From NCBI GenBank assembly GCA_045106175.1, contig JBGCEF010000014.1:1-47597 (forward strand): a stretch of DNA of 47,597 nt. Direction: 5' to 3'. Position numbers and translations under genes: made by a program. Under the pieces are notes generated by a model, which saw only the letters and a program-made list of their open reading frames with translations, was not told where the DNA came from and did no database searches. The stretch is from TMED27 sp045106175 (lineage in GTDB: Bacteria > Pseudomonadota > Alphaproteobacteria > Micavibrionales > Micavibrionaceae). This document shows positions 1-8,638 of the stretch, one piece after another (positions within the stretch are counted from its first letter, which is position 1; every line of letters starts with the position of its first letter).

Positions 1-269
1 GTAATTTCATCGCCATTGGGTTTTGCCACATATAAAAGATCAGGATTAAGCGCATTAAGCGCCTTTAATTGCATCATACAATAGATCTGCATAACGCTGT
101 CAGTACCCGACCGGTCTATCGCTTGATTGAGACCCGATGCGTTACGAATATCCGTTTCTATTAAGAAACTAGGATTTTGCCCTTGAACAACGTGCTTAAA
201 GACAGCCAATCTGTTTATAGGGCTGGCATCTATTCCAATCGTTCCATTATATGATAAATCTAAAGCCAT
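1..269 (-). CDS. Unknown protein, N-terminal part only
   Basis: An open frame on the minus strand runs off the left edge of the window, so only about 89 N-terminal residues are visible. It begins MALDLSYNGTIGID and reads as soluble protein with no signal peptide or membrane segment. I do not recognise the family. A second ATG three codons upstream (ending at 278) is in the same frame, so the start is uncertain; neither has a convincing Shine-Dalgarno sequence. It is divergent from the next gene, and the roughly 200-base AT-rich gap between them should hold both promoters, though no clear consensus stands out. Codon use looks normal for the window, which supports it being a real gene. Confidence 0.6.
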   Translation of the reverse strand, partial: MALDLSYNGTIGIDASPINRLAVFKHVVQGQNPSFLIETDIRNASGLNQAIDRSGTDSVMQIYCMMQLKALNALNPDLLYVAKPNGDEI

Positions 270-475
270 GCAATACATTATGAAAAATAAATATTTACCT
301 TTTATACACACTTAGCAAAAAAAGTGCAATTTATTTTCATAAACCCCAAAAAACCTTGATTTTTCGCCATTTTAGAAAGGTTCCGTTAATAACTTCGGAG
401 TCATACTGGAAATGTAGGGGCATGCATTTTGCGTGCATTCATAGGGTTTATAAAAAAATAAAAATGGGTTCAAAC

Positions 476-1840
476 ATGAGTGATATTTTTGAAAATATTC
501 AATCGGGGAAAAAAAGCAAAAACGAAAGAGTTTGTCGCGTAGCTTACACAATAAATAACGCGCAACCTGTCGCTTGTACAATTATTGGCGAACAACCGCT
601 TTTTTACATGGATTATGAAAGTGATTACATTGAAGAAGAACAGGGCATCTTCGATGATTGTGACTTCGCTGTTTTAGAAAATGAATTAAAGACGCTTAAA
701 AAAGAAATCGAATCTTTCGATAGCTTCTCATCATCTTTCGTTGATCTAGGAACAACAAATATTGATAATTTCCTAGAAGACAAAGATGTAATCTGTGAAA
801 CGATACAAAAACCGCAATCAGATATAGCAATACTCATAAAAGCACTAAAAAACAGCCGCTTAGCTAACGCTTATTTATCTGAAGCCGCTGAATACGGTGT
901 TCAAATTGAATATAACATGCAAATTGAAAATGCTATTTATGATCGTAAAAATGCAAAAATATTTATCAATCCATCTCTTAATGACGTTGACCAAATATTA
1001 GCGGCTGCAAAAGAATTGCGTCGCCACTATCAACATCGCAAAGGTGCTTTAATCCATCCGTTAATGTTCCACCCCGATAACGCAGTATTAGTTAATCGTG
1101 CGCAAATATGCGATTTGGTTGTTTCCATGATACGCATCGCTTGGGAATTACAATTAACAGGCAATAAGGACGTTTGGACACGCATCGAAAATTCTTCAAT
1201 GGCTGATTTAGGTCGCGCGTTTGCACGAGAAGCTTATCTCGATTTTCGTACAATCAATAATGGTGAAGCATCTGCAGCCGTTTTCGAAGCATGGTTTTTA
1301 TCAGAAAGATGCCGTGCAGAAGATAAAGTTTTGATCCAACAAATGTTATCAGACTATCAAGGCTATGTATTTGAACTTGATAATCCAACCCACAACATTA
1401 CACCAACTTTAATCGCAGCATTAGGCGAAATGCCTTTCGGCAAAAATTACCTGGCAGAACATGCCATGACGATCATAAATGACCCAATTTTTTCCGATAT
1501 CCGTGATCGCTCAAACGCCAATTTCCTTTGGTTCATTAAGTTTGAGCGCTCTTTCAGAGAAACGGAACACGAGTTGCAAATTGATTCCTGTTCAGCATCG
1601 GACACTCGTATCGATGATTTCAATTTGGAAATACAGGATTTAAAAAATGGGGAAACCAAAACAACAGCCGCGATTGCTAAATCACAAACAAACGCAGACA
1701 TTATCACCCTATTCCCCTCGGAAGAAGACGGGGATAAGTCTGGTAAAAAAGCAAAACGCTTGTCACCAAAGAGCGATTCCAAACGCACTTCAAATAAAGG
1801 CGCCGACATCATCTATCTGCGCAAATGGTCAAGCGAGTAA
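476..1840 (+). CDS. Unknown protein, putative degenerate metallopeptidase-like, paralogue of the next gene
   Basis: A 454-residue soluble protein without signal peptide or membrane helices. The N-terminal 130 residues are acidic and low in recognisable motifs. The core (about 140-370) carries a helix reading ELRRHYQHRKG followed by an AWEL segment and a conserved Trp. From memory this resembles the alphaproteobacterial DUF6782 putative-metallopeptidase family, whose helix has an ELRHxxQ-like pattern; a classical HExxH is not present. The C-terminal tail is Lys/Ser-rich and probably disordered. The frame is open back to a TTG at 356, but the extra 40 residues are unlike protein. I chose the ATG at 476, with 464 as an alternative. 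The same AWEL/Trp core recurs in the next gene, so the pair is a tandem duplication. Function is unknown. Confidence 0.65.
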   Translation: MSDIFENIQSGKKSKNERVCRVAYTINNAQPVACTIIGEQPLFYMDYESDYIEEEQGIFDDCDFAVLENELKTLKKEIESFDSFSSSFVDLGTTNIDNFLEDKDVICETIQKPQSDIAILIKALKNSRLANAYLSEAAEYGVQIEYNMQIENAIYDRKNAKIFINPSLNDVDQILAAAKELRRHYQHRKGALIHPLMFHPDNAVLVNRAQICDLVVSMIRIAWELQLTGNKDVWTRIENSSMADLGRAFAREAYLDFRTINNGEASAAVFEAWFLSERCRAEDKVLIQQMLSDYQGYVFELDNPTHNITPTLIAALGEMPFGKNYLAEHAMTIINDPIFSDIRDRSNANFLWFIKFERSFRETEHELQIDSCSASDTRIDDFNLEIQDLKNGETKTTAAIAKSQTNADIITLFPSEEDGDKSGKKAKRLSPKSDSKRTSNKGADIIYLRKWSSE

Positions 1841-1886
1841 CGATACTGTTGAAACAAAATTTTCGACATATGGGGGATTAACTCCG

Positions 1887-2975
1887 ATGAAAAAAACACC
1901 ATCAAATCGTAAATCAAAAATTCGCAACGCATCTTGCGAAGACACATTTGCGAACGATTTGTACGCTGAAAATAAATCGAGTGACTCATGGCCCCTAAAA
2001 AGTCTATATTGCGAGCATCAAAATACTGTTTTCAAGAAAGCAGGCTCCATGGACATAGATGTAGAAGCAGTAAAAGAGTTTCTTTCACTTTGCGAAGGTG
2101 AAGGAGCATTAAGCTGGGCTACATCCGTCCTATCAATCTCCCCAACAGCCAGAAATCTTCTTAAAGAAGCATCAAAAACAGGCTGGGAATTAAAACTAGA
2201 AACATTGGATGGCCCAGACTTTCATTTGGATGTTCCTGAAAAAACAATTACACTCAATGATAACGATCTTTCCAAAAGTGCAATTTCACAATCATCCTAT
2301 TTTTCATCAATATTAATTATTTCATTAGTACGCGCGCTTCGTGATGTATGGCAAGAAAACCGCAACGGTGCATTCGACGAAGATTACACACCTGAGAGTA
2401 TCTTAACGCTGGAACGCATTCGCGCCGCTGATTTGGACGTCATCGCAATCATGGTCGCTTGGGAATTAAGATGCGAAGGCCATAATAATATTTGGCGCCA
2501 TATTCTTGGCTCTGACGATGGTGATTTAGCGATGAAATATTCACGCACATTAGAAAAAGAACCAGCATCAACATTTTCACATCGCGCCATGATGGAAACG
2601 TTTAAACAATGGTTTACATGCGATGAACGCGTATCATCTTGCGACCATGAAACGCTGGATTATATGGATGATGTTATGACGATTACAAACGCACAAAATC
2701 CATTCGGACATAAAAATATTCAAAAAATAGATATTGAACGTCTATCATGCCTGCCGGATAAAACCGCATATCTTCAACATGACGCATCAGACATCATAAC
2801 AAATCCAATTTACGCTGGTATGAATGATGAAATAAACCAGTCCCATCTTATGCATATTCTCTACGATATTAATGTTATAATCGTTCAAAATGTACCATTT
2901 AGAAATTTCGATTTAGCCGAACGAATTTTCCCAAATGGTATGATGAACGCAGAAGAATCTGAAACAATTCACTAA
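1887..2975 (+). CDS. Unknown protein, paralogue of the preceding gene
   Basis: A 362-residue soluble protein. The ATG at 1887 has a good ribosome binding site (GGGGGA about ten bases upstream); the open frame extends 80 codons further 5' but overlaps the preceding gene, so that part is rejected. The core from about residue 110 to 290 matches the upstream protein in order: a short hydrophobic segment, ALRDVWQENRNG in place of ELRRHYQHRKG, then VAWELRCEGHNNIW and a DDGDLA segment. The putative metal-binding helix has even fewer His residues than in its neighbour (none in ALRDVWQ), so catalytic activity is doubtful. The gap between the two genes is 46 bases, so they are probably co-transcribed. 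Assignment to DUF6782-like proteins is from memory and tentative. Confidence 0.65.
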   Translation: MKKTPSNRKSKIRNASCEDTFANDLYAENKSSDSWPLKSLYCEHQNTVFKKAGSMDIDVEAVKEFLSLCEGEGALSWATSVLSISPTARNLLKEASKTGWELKLETLDGPDFHLDVPEKTITLNDNDLSKSAISQSSYFSSILIISLVRALRDVWQENRNGAFDEDYTPESILTLERIRAADLDVIAIMVAWELRCEGHNNIWRHILGSDDGDLAMKYSRTLEKEPASTFSHRAMMETFKQWFTCDERVSSCDHETLDYMDDVMTITNAQNPFGHKNIQKIDIERLSCLPDKTAYLQHDASDIITNPIYAGMNDEINQSHLMHILYDINVIIVQNVPFRNFDLAERIFPNGMMNAEESETIH

Positions 2976-3000
2976 AACATAATTGATAATCTGAACTGCA

Positions 3001-3028
3001 TTGCAATCGTCATTGAACGCGATATGAT
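3001..3028 (+). promoter_or_regulatory. Possible sigma-70-type promoter giving a leaderless ppsR transcript
   Basis: TTGCAA at 3001-3006, a 16-base spacer, then TATGAT at 3023-3028. Transcription would begin at about 3034-3036, which coincides with the ATG of the next gene at 3035. No Shine-Dalgarno sequence precedes that ATG. This is inferred from consensus matching only. Confidence 0.4.
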
Positions 3029-3034
3029 GCGTTT

Positions 3035-3898
3035 ATGCCCCTAAATAAAAAAGAAGAACCAAAAAAATTTCACCTTCATCTTGTTTCTGACGCAACAGGA
3101 ACAACGCTTTTGGGCCTAGCGCGCGCATGTCTTGCGCAATTCGAAGACATCGATCCGGTTCAAAAATTTTGGCCTCTCGTACGAACACAGCGGCAGCTGG
3201 AACGCATCATAAAGAGAATTGAAAAAAACCCAGGCCCAGTCATTTTCACATTCGTCGATAAGAAAATGCGCCATCGCCTGCAGGATAAATGCGAAGAATT
3301 AGGCGTGCCTTGCGTGGCTGTACTCGATCCGATTATTCGAAATTTATCGACCTATTTGGGTCTTCATGCCCAAGGCGTCCCCGGCCTTCAACATACGCTG
3401 GATGATGCATATTTTAAACGTGTTGCCGCGATTGATTACGCCATGCGCCATGATGACGGTAAAACTCTTAAAGGCTTATCGGAGGCAAATGTTATTCTTG
3501 TTGGCGTGTCCAGAACATCAAAAACGCCAACATCTGTCTTCCTTGCCAGACGCGGTATCAAGGTCGCAAACATCCCATTGGTACCAGGCGTTGAAGTACC
3601 TCCTGAAAAATTCCAACTAGAAAAACCAATGTATGTCGGACTAACGGCGGCGCCAAACCGTCTCATGCAAATTCGCAGAAACCGCCTGCATGCTGATGAT
3701 GAAGAGGCCAAACCAGCCTATGTTGAAAATAACGAATATCTCGATGAAGATAAAATCGAAGATGAAATCAGAAAAGCACGCCGCCTTTTTAGTAAGAATG
3801 ATTGGCCTGTTATCGATGTCACAAAAAAATCTGTCGAAGAAACTGCCGCAGAGATTATGACACTCTTGCAAAATTATCAGGAAAAAAGAGAATTATGA
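3035..3898 (+). CDS. ppsR: Pyruvate, phosphate dikinase / PEP synthase regulatory protein (DUF299, PSRP family)
   Basis: A 287-residue bifunctional Ser/Thr kinase and Pi-dependent pyrophosphorylase of the PSRP family, which in known members inactivates and reactivates PEP synthase or pyruvate phosphate dikinase by phosphorylating and dephosphorylating a threonine. Visible signatures are the N-terminal HLVSDATGTT (about 15-24) and the P-loop-like GVSRTSKTPTS (157-167), both at family-typical positions, and the length is normal. Which of the two target enzymes it controls cannot be read from this window. The ATG at 3035 lacks a ribosome binding site; upstream ATGs at 3024 and 3027 are out of frame. 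It is the first gene of an overlapping operon, with its stop overlapping the next start as ATGA. The same first position upstream of maf and aroE is common in alphaproteobacteria. Confidence 0.93.
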   Translation: MPLNKKEEPKKFHLHLVSDATGTTLLGLARACLAQFEDIDPVQKFWPLVRTQRQLERIIKRIEKNPGPVIFTFVDKKMRHRLQDKCEELGVPCVAVLDPIIRNLSTYLGLHAQGVPGLQHTLDDAYFKRVAAIDYAMRHDDGKTLKGLSEANVILVGVSRTSKTPTSVFLARRGIKVANIPLVPGVEVPPEKFQLEKPMYVGLTAAPNRLMQIRRNRLHADDEEAKPAYVENNEYLDEDKIEDEIRKARRLFSKNDWPVIDVTKKSVEETAAEIMTLLQNYQEKREL

Positions 3899-4491
3899 TC
3901 TCGCTAAACCGCACATTAATTCTTGCATCCGGCAGCCAAGCCAGACAAAAAATGTTGAAAAACATAAGCTTGGAATTTGAAATCATCCCTGCCGATATTG
4001 ACGAAGATGCAATTTTAAAATTAATGCAAAAAAATAAAGAGGCTGCTAAAAAAATCGCCGCAAAATTAGCCTGCGAAAAAGCGCTATCAGTTTCTTCAGA
4101 TAACCCAAATGCTTTTATCATTGGATCAGATCAAGTAATGGAATGTGAAGGCACATTATTCCAAAAAGCGGCATCAATCGATGAAGCCAGAGATAAACTA
4201 AAAACATTGAGAAATAGATCGCATACATTAACGTCCTCTGTTGCTGTCGCGCTCAATAATCAAATCATTTGGCAAGCAAGCGATAGTGCAGTTTTAAAAA
4301 TGCACGATTTTGATGATGAATTTCTTGAAACCTATCTCAATAAAGCTGGTAATGATGTAACATCATGTGTTGGCGCTTACGCTTATGAAAGTTATGGCGC
4401 ATGGTTGTTTGAACAAACGAAAGCCAATTACTTCACAATTCTAGGGATGCCGCTATTACCACTTCTCCAATTCCTAAGAGAGCAAACATGA
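3895..4491 (+). CDS. maf: Maf-family nucleotide pyrophosphatase
   Basis: A 198-residue Maf/YceF-type protein; characterised members hydrolyse non-canonical or modified nucleoside triphosphates to monophosphates. The N-terminal signature is LASGSQARQKML (residues about 7-18), where SxxxR binds phosphate. IIGSDQVM follows at about 78-85, with the metal-binding Asp, and the C-terminal ILGMPLLPLL matches the family GMPL motif. The Q in GSDQ points to the YceF-like subgroup rather than the dTTP/UTP-specific one, but substrate cannot be fixed. The start overlaps the ppsR stop by four bases (ATGA) and the stop overlaps the aroE start in the same way, so translation is likely coupled. The GSQ in place of the usual ASP in the first motif is a mild deviation. 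Confidence 0.9.
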   Translation: MISLNRTLILASGSQARQKMLKNISLEFEIIPADIDEDAILKLMQKNKEAAKKIAAKLACEKALSVSSDNPNAFIIGSDQVMECEGTLFQKAASIDEARDKLKTLRNRSHTLTSSVAVALNNQIIWQASDSAVLKMHDFDDEFLETYLNKAGNDVTSCVGAYAYESYGAWLFEQTKANYFTILGMPLLPLLQFLREQT

Positions 4492-5324
4492 GCAAGCCAA
4501 TAAAAGCCGCCGTTATAGGCCACCCCATAAGCCACAGTAAATCACCACTCATTCATAATTATTGGATAGAGCAGGGCGGCCTTAATGGGTCCTATGAAGC
4601 CATCGATATTGCCCCTGAAAACTTGAAAGAAGGGGTCCAAAAATTAATCGATGAAGGCTACGCTGGCTTCAATGTTACAATCCCTCACAAAGAAGCAATC
4701 ATGGATCTATGCGATGATATCGATCATAATGCAGCGGCTTGTGGTGCGGTGAACACAGTTGTGATTGAAGAGAGCGGAAAGCTGCGCGGCCTCAATACAG
4801 ATTCTTTCGGTTTCCTTACAAATATCAAATCAACATCTCCTGATTTTGATTTTGAAGCCGGGGCAGCAGTCGTCATTGGTGCAGGCGGAGCCGCGCGCGC
4901 CGTTGTAAGCGGTTTAATCGGACAACGCATACCAGAAGTTATTTTAGTGAACCGCACAAAAAGCCGCGCAGAAAAAATCGCACAAGATATAGGATTGGGA
5001 ACTGATCTAGTCGAAGTCATTGATTGGGAAGAGCGCCACGAAGCGTTACAATGGGCAAACCTAGTCGTGAATGCATCATCATTAGGAATGAAAGACCAGC
5101 CTGAGTTAGATCTTAATCTCGACGCTTTAAGTGCAGATGTACTAGTCAATGATATCGTTTATAACCCTCTTCAAACCCAGCTTTTAAAAAACGCGAGTGA
5201 TAGGGGCAACCCAACAGTAACGGGAATAGGCATGCTCCTGCATCAGGCCCGACCAGCATTTCTAGAATGGTTTGGTACAATGCCGGATGTTGATGACACC
5301 TTGGAGACATTGATTTTAAAATGA
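4488..5324 (+). CDS. aroE: Shikimate dehydrogenase (NADP+)
   Basis: A 278-residue enzyme that reduces 3-dehydroshikimate to shikimate in aromatic amino acid biosynthesis. Substrate-binding SHSKSPLIHNYW (15-26), NVTIPHKEA with the catalytic Lys68, and NTDSFG with Asp105 are all intact. The Rossmann loop GAGGAARAVV (131-140) and the NRT segment (about 155) fit NADP+ binding. The C-terminal GIGMLLHQARPAFLEWFG is typical. Length and start agree with the family. It overlaps maf at its start and coaE at its end by four bases each, a conserved alphaproteobacterial arrangement. Confidence 0.97.
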   Translation: MSKPIKAAVIGHPISHSKSPLIHNYWIEQGGLNGSYEAIDIAPENLKEGVQKLIDEGYAGFNVTIPHKEAIMDLCDDIDHNAAACGAVNTVVIEESGKLRGLNTDSFGFLTNIKSTSPDFDFEAGAAVVIGAGGAARAVVSGLIGQRIPEVILVNRTKSRAEKIAQDIGLGTDLVEVIDWEERHEALQWANLVVNASSLGMKDQPELDLNLDALSADVLVNDIVYNPLQTQLLKNASDRGNPTVTGIGMLLHQARPAFLEWFGTMPDVDDTLETLILK

Positions 5325-5971
5325 TAGTCATCGGCATAACAGGATCAATAGGAATGGGAAAAAGCACCGCAGCAGGAATGCTTAACACCATGGGAATTCC
5401 CGTCCATGATTCCGACGCCGAGGTTCATCGCATATTATCTTCAGATGAACAAGCGCGCCTTGCATTGGCGGCGCAGTTTCCATTTTATAAATATTTTTCA
5501 ATTTATGGACGCAAAAACAAAAACGGCACCCGCGGCTTTAATCGCAAACGCTTGGGTAAACTTGTTTTCGAAAATTCGATAGAGCGAGAGAAACTTGAAA
5601 GAATTCTGCACCCGCTGGTCAGAAAGTCCCAAAATGAGTTTATGCGCATTCAAAAAAATGCAGGCGCTGATATTGTGGCATTAGACATACCGCTCCTTTT
5701 TGAAACTGGCGCCGAGCAAAATATTGATTACGCAATCACAGTCAGCGCTCCGGCATTTATTCAAAAAGAGCGCGTCATGTCCCGACCAAATATGACAGAA
5801 AAAAAATTCCAAGCGATTTTAGAACGACAAATGCCTGATGATGAAAAATGTGCTCGCGCAGATTTCGTCATCCCCAGTGGATTAGGCAAAGCAAAAATGA
5901 TGCAATCCTTGAAAGAAATCATCTATAATTTACGCAACATTGAGGAAGAACAAGAAGAGCAAACCGCATGA
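5321..5971 (+). CDS. coaE: Dephospho-CoA kinase
   Basis: A 216-residue P-loop kinase catalysing the last step of coenzyme A synthesis, phosphorylation of the ribose 3'-OH of dephospho-CoA. The Walker A GITGSIGMGKS occupies residues 5-15. HDSDAEVHR follows at about 29-37, and ILHPLVR and LDIPLLFETGAE are the usual downstream blocks. The start overlaps aroE by four bases (ATGA) and the stop overlaps the amidotransferase gene likewise. Length is normal; the C-terminus is rich in Glu and probably flexible. Confidence 0.96.
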   Translation: MIVIGITGSIGMGKSTAAGMLNTMGIPVHDSDAEVHRILSSDEQARLALAAQFPFYKYFSIYGRKNKNGTRGFNRKRLGKLVFENSIEREKLERILHPLVRKSQNEFMRIQKNAGADIVALDIPLLFETGAEQNIDYAITVSAPAFIQKERVMSRPNMTEKKFQAILERQMPDDEKCARADFVIPSGLGKAKMMQSLKEIIYNLRNIEEEQEEQTA

Positions 5972-6684
5972 GTTCGAAAAAAGGCGCGCTAATCATCACC
6001 CATCTACAACCTGAGGGCTCATGCACACTCGGTCAGACGATCGTGAAACGTGGGATGCGCATTCGCACAATCAATGCCCCGCGACACGGCCTCGACGATA
6101 TCGAAGCATTAAGGCCTGACTTAATGGTTATTATGGGCGGCCCCGTCGGCGTTTATCAGGCCGATGATTATCCGTTTTTAAATCAAGAGATAGAACTGGT
6201 AAAAAAGCGCCTTGATGCAAATCTTCCAACAATCGGCATCTGCTTAGGCTCGCAAATTATGGCCGCCGCCGCTGGTGCAGAGGTTTTCAAGGGTGAAAAC
6301 CGGGAAGTTGGATGGCAAAAACTAAACATCACGCAAGACGGTAAAGGCACAATCGCTGAACATTTATGTGGATCGAAAACCAACATGTTTCATTGGCACG
6401 GTGACACATTTGATAAGCCTTCAGGCGCAAAAGTTTTAGCCTCAACGGCGCAGTATAAAAACCAAATATATACAATCGGTAACTCTTTAGGTCTGCAATG
6501 CCACCCTGAAGTTCAAGAACGCCAGTTGCAAGAATGGTTTGTTATGTTCCAAGGCGACGTAACAGGGCAAAACCCGCTCATACCTGTACAAGATTTGCGA
6601 AAACAAACATCGAAAAATATTCAAACTCTCAATGGCCAAGCTGAAAAATTCTTTAATGACTGGCTGAAAGAGATGGAGTTTTAA
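5968..6684 (+). CDS. Class I glutamine amidotransferase (GMP synthase-like)
   Basis: A 238-residue stand-alone GATase1 domain. The nucleophile elbow GICLGSQ places Cys92 at the active site, and LQCHPEVQ supplies His179 and Glu181, so the hydrolase triad is complete. The oxyanion region MGGPVGVYQADDYPF (56-70) is typical of GMP-synthase-like amidotransferases. It lacks the ATP-pyrophosphatase half of GuaA, so it is not GMP synthase itself; proteins of this type are often annotated so by homology and their acceptor is usually unknown. It sits between coaE and dnaQ with a four-base overlap upstream and a two-base gap downstream, so it belongs to the operon even though no metabolic link is evident. 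Confidence 0.88.
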   Translation: MSSKKGALIITHLQPEGSCTLGQTIVKRGMRIRTINAPRHGLDDIEALRPDLMVIMGGPVGVYQADDYPFLNQEIELVKKRLDANLPTIGICLGSQIMAAAAGAEVFKGENREVGWQKLNITQDGKGTIAEHLCGSKTNMFHWHGDTFDKPSGAKVLASTAQYKNQIYTIGNSLGLQCHPEVQERQLQEWFVMFQGDVTGQNPLIPVQDLRKQTSKNIQTLNGQAEKFFNDWLKEMEF

Positions 6685-6686
6685 GT

Positions 6687-7385
6687 ATGAAACGCGAAAT
6701 TGTTTTAGATACTGAGACAACAGGCTTTGACCCGACACAAGGCGACCGCATGGTTGAGATTGGCTGCATTGAATTGATCAATCACATGCCAACTGGAAAG
6801 CACCTTCAGCTTTATATCAATCCGGAACGCAATATCCCCGAAGAAGTTATCGCAGTTCATGGAATTACAAATGAATTTGTGGCGGATAAACCGACATTTG
6901 AAGAATGCTACACGGACTTTATTGATTTTATCGGAAAAGATTCCAAACTTGTCATCCATAATGCTGAATTTGATATGAAATTCTTAAATTATCAACTCGG
7001 TAAGGTCGGCCACCCCGCGATAAGTTGGTCACGCGTTATCGACACTTTAGCTATCGCGCGAAAAAAATTCCCTGGCTCCCCCGCTAATTTGGATGCGTTA
7101 TGCCGACGTTATGAAATTGATAACACCGAACGAACCTATCATGGCGCGCTATTGGATTCCGAATTACTAGCAGAAGTCTATCTTGAGCTTATCGGTGGCC
7201 GTCAACATGGATTAAGCCTTTCTTCTGATCAAAAGAAATCAGAAAAGCAGTCCTTAAATGCCCAAACATCAGAGAAAAAATTTCGAGAACCTCGTAATTT
7301 TAAAGTTTCAGACATAGAAAAAGCAGCCCACGAAGAGCTGCTTCAAAAATTAAATGAACCGCTTTGGAAAAAGCGATCCGCTTAA
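6687..7385 (+). CDS. dnaQ: DNA polymerase III epsilon subunit (3'-5' proofreading exonuclease)
   Basis: A 232-residue DEDDh exonuclease. Exo I is LDTETTGFDP with Asp8 and Glu10, Exo II is HNAEFDMKFL with Asp96, and Exo III is YHGALLDSELLAEVY with His152 and Asp157; all catalytic residues are present. The C-terminal 60 residues are charged and would carry the segment that binds the polymerase alpha subunit. It is the last gene of the overlapping operon that begins with ppsR. Its stop is only five bases from the convergent secB stop, and no hairpin terminator is visible between them. Confidence 0.95.
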   Translation: MKREIVLDTETTGFDPTQGDRMVEIGCIELINHMPTGKHLQLYINPERNIPEEVIAVHGITNEFVADKPTFEECYTDFIDFIGKDSKLVIHNAEFDMKFLNYQLGKVGHPAISWSRVIDTLAIARKKFPGSPANLDALCRRYEIDNTERTYHGALLDSELLAEVYLELIGGRQHGLSLSSDQKKSEKQSLNAQTSEKKFREPRNFKVSDIEKAAHEELLQKLNEPLWKKRSA

Positions 7386-7390
7386 AGTCA

Positions 7391-7936
7391 TTAGTTAGTA
7401 GCTGCCGCGGCCGCGTCTTTTTGCGCTTGTTCAATCTCCGCTCCAAAACGGCTCATATAAAGCGCATGAAAATCAACAGGATTAAGCAATAATGGCGGGA
7501 AGCCACCTTGAACGGTTAAATCACTAATGATTTGGCGTACAAAAGGAAACGCCATGCGTGGAATTTCGATCAAAAGCAAAGGATGATGATTATCTTCTGG
7601 GACTTTTGTATCAATGGAAACTGTAACGCCATATTGAAGTTCAGCAATAAAAGACGCATCGCCTTTACGCTCTGCAGCCGCGCGAACATTTAAAACAACT
7701 TCAAACAAATTATCGAGGGTATCATCCTCCAATTTGCGTGCATCCATGCCAATATTAATATCCATTTCCGGTGCATCAGATGAAGGGCGCAGGGATTCTG
7801 GCGCATTTGGATTTTCAAAAGATAAATCACGAACATATTGTGCATGTATGGTCACTGGCATATCTTGCGCAACCATCTGTTCTTGTCCCTGTCCTGCGTT
7901 ATCCACTGGTGCTTTTGTGTCTTTTGTTTCACTCAT
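7391..7936 (-). CDS. secB: Protein-export chaperone SecB
   Basis: A 181-residue cytosolic chaperone that keeps preproteins unfolded and delivers them to SecA. The recognisable core includes QYVRDLSFENPNAPESL (about 33-49), the strand-rich middle with ELQYGVTVSI, and FPFVRQIISDLTVQGGFPPLLLNPVDF near the C-terminus. The N-terminal 28 residues are a low-complexity Gln/Glu-rich extension of the kind often seen in alphaproteobacterial SecB. It follows fxsA on the minus strand with a 58-base gap and converges on dnaQ, matching the common dnaQ/secB neighbourhood. Confidence 0.96.
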   Translation of the reverse strand: MSETKDTKAPVDNAGQGQEQMVAQDMPVTIHAQYVRDLSFENPNAPESLRPSSDAPEMDINIGMDARKLEDDTLDNLFEVVLNVRAAAERKGDASFIAELQYGVTVSIDTKVPEDNHHPLLLIEIPRMAFPFVRQIISDLTVQGGFPPLLLNPVDFHALYMSRFGAEIEQAQKDAAAAATN

Positions 7937-7994
7937 AATGCCTGTCTTTCAAAGTTATAAAGTTATTAACGCATAGCACGCGCATTCTATGCAC

Positions 7995-8465
7995 TCAAGA
8001 TAAACGCTTTGTATCATTCTCGTTCTCTTGTGTATCACCATTATCAGCCTCATACTCGCCCTCTATGATGGTTGGATCATGCGGCGTTGCCTGCCCAAAA
8101 CCAGCTGTATGAACATTGAAATTCGTATGCTTTTTAAGCGTGACACGCAAAAAATCCCGAAAACGCGGCACCAAAAGCACAAACCCAATCGCATCCGTTA
8201 AAAATCCTGGTGTAATTAATAAAGCCCCAGCTGCAACAAGGCAAAATCCATCAAAAATTTCAGTTGTCGGAATGTTTCCCTTATCCATGCTTCCTCGCAT
8301 GGATGAAAATGTTTGCAAGCCTTGCATGCGAACAACATTTCCGCCGATCATCGCTGTTAGTAAGGCAAATAAAAGCGCCGTAATAAGGCCGATATGGTCA
8401 CTGACAGCCGCGAAAATTGCTAATTCAATGAAGGGTATAACAACAAATAATATTAAAAATGGCAT
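7995..8465 (-). CDS. fxsA: FxsA family membrane protein
   Basis: A 156-residue inner-membrane protein. The start is taken at the ATG giving MPFLILFVVIPFIELAIF, the classical FxsA N-terminus; a TTG four codons upstream is less likely. Predicted helices lie at about 2-20, 22-45 and 70-95, followed by a hydrophilic tail rich in Asp, Asn and Glu. In E. coli FxsA overproduction relieves exclusion of phage T7 by the F plasmid; its normal role is unknown. It lies directly upstream of secB on the same strand and is divergent from the Tim44-like gene. Confidence 0.9.
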   Translation of the reverse strand: MPFLILFVVIPFIELAIFAAVSDHIGLITALLFALLTAMIGGNVVRMQGLQTFSSMRGSMDKGNIPTTEIFDGFCLVAAGALLITPGFLTDAIGFVLLVPRFRDFLRVTLKKHTNFNVHTAGFGQATPHDPTIIEGEYEADNGDTQENENDTKRLS

Positions 8466-8638
8466 ATTAAAAACCAATCTATTTAAAATGAACTATTCTT
8501 ATGATCTATAGGCATAATCGTTTAAAGTGCTGCTATCAAATAAATAGTGAGGCTTTTAGTTGCCTAAACTCCTCTAAAAGACCATATTGTGTTAGAATAA
8601 TAGATACATAAGACATTACGGATAAGGATAAATACCCT

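Noticed and set aside
1647..1886. N-terminal extension of the second metallopeptidase-like protein by 80 codons
   Set aside because: It overlaps the end of the preceding gene in another frame, and the ATG at 1887 has a strong ribosome binding site.
8116..8511. A 131-codon plus-strand frame opposite fxsA
   Set aside because: fxsA on the minus strand has clear family motifs; the plus frame is Lys/Asn/Ser-rich with no motif.
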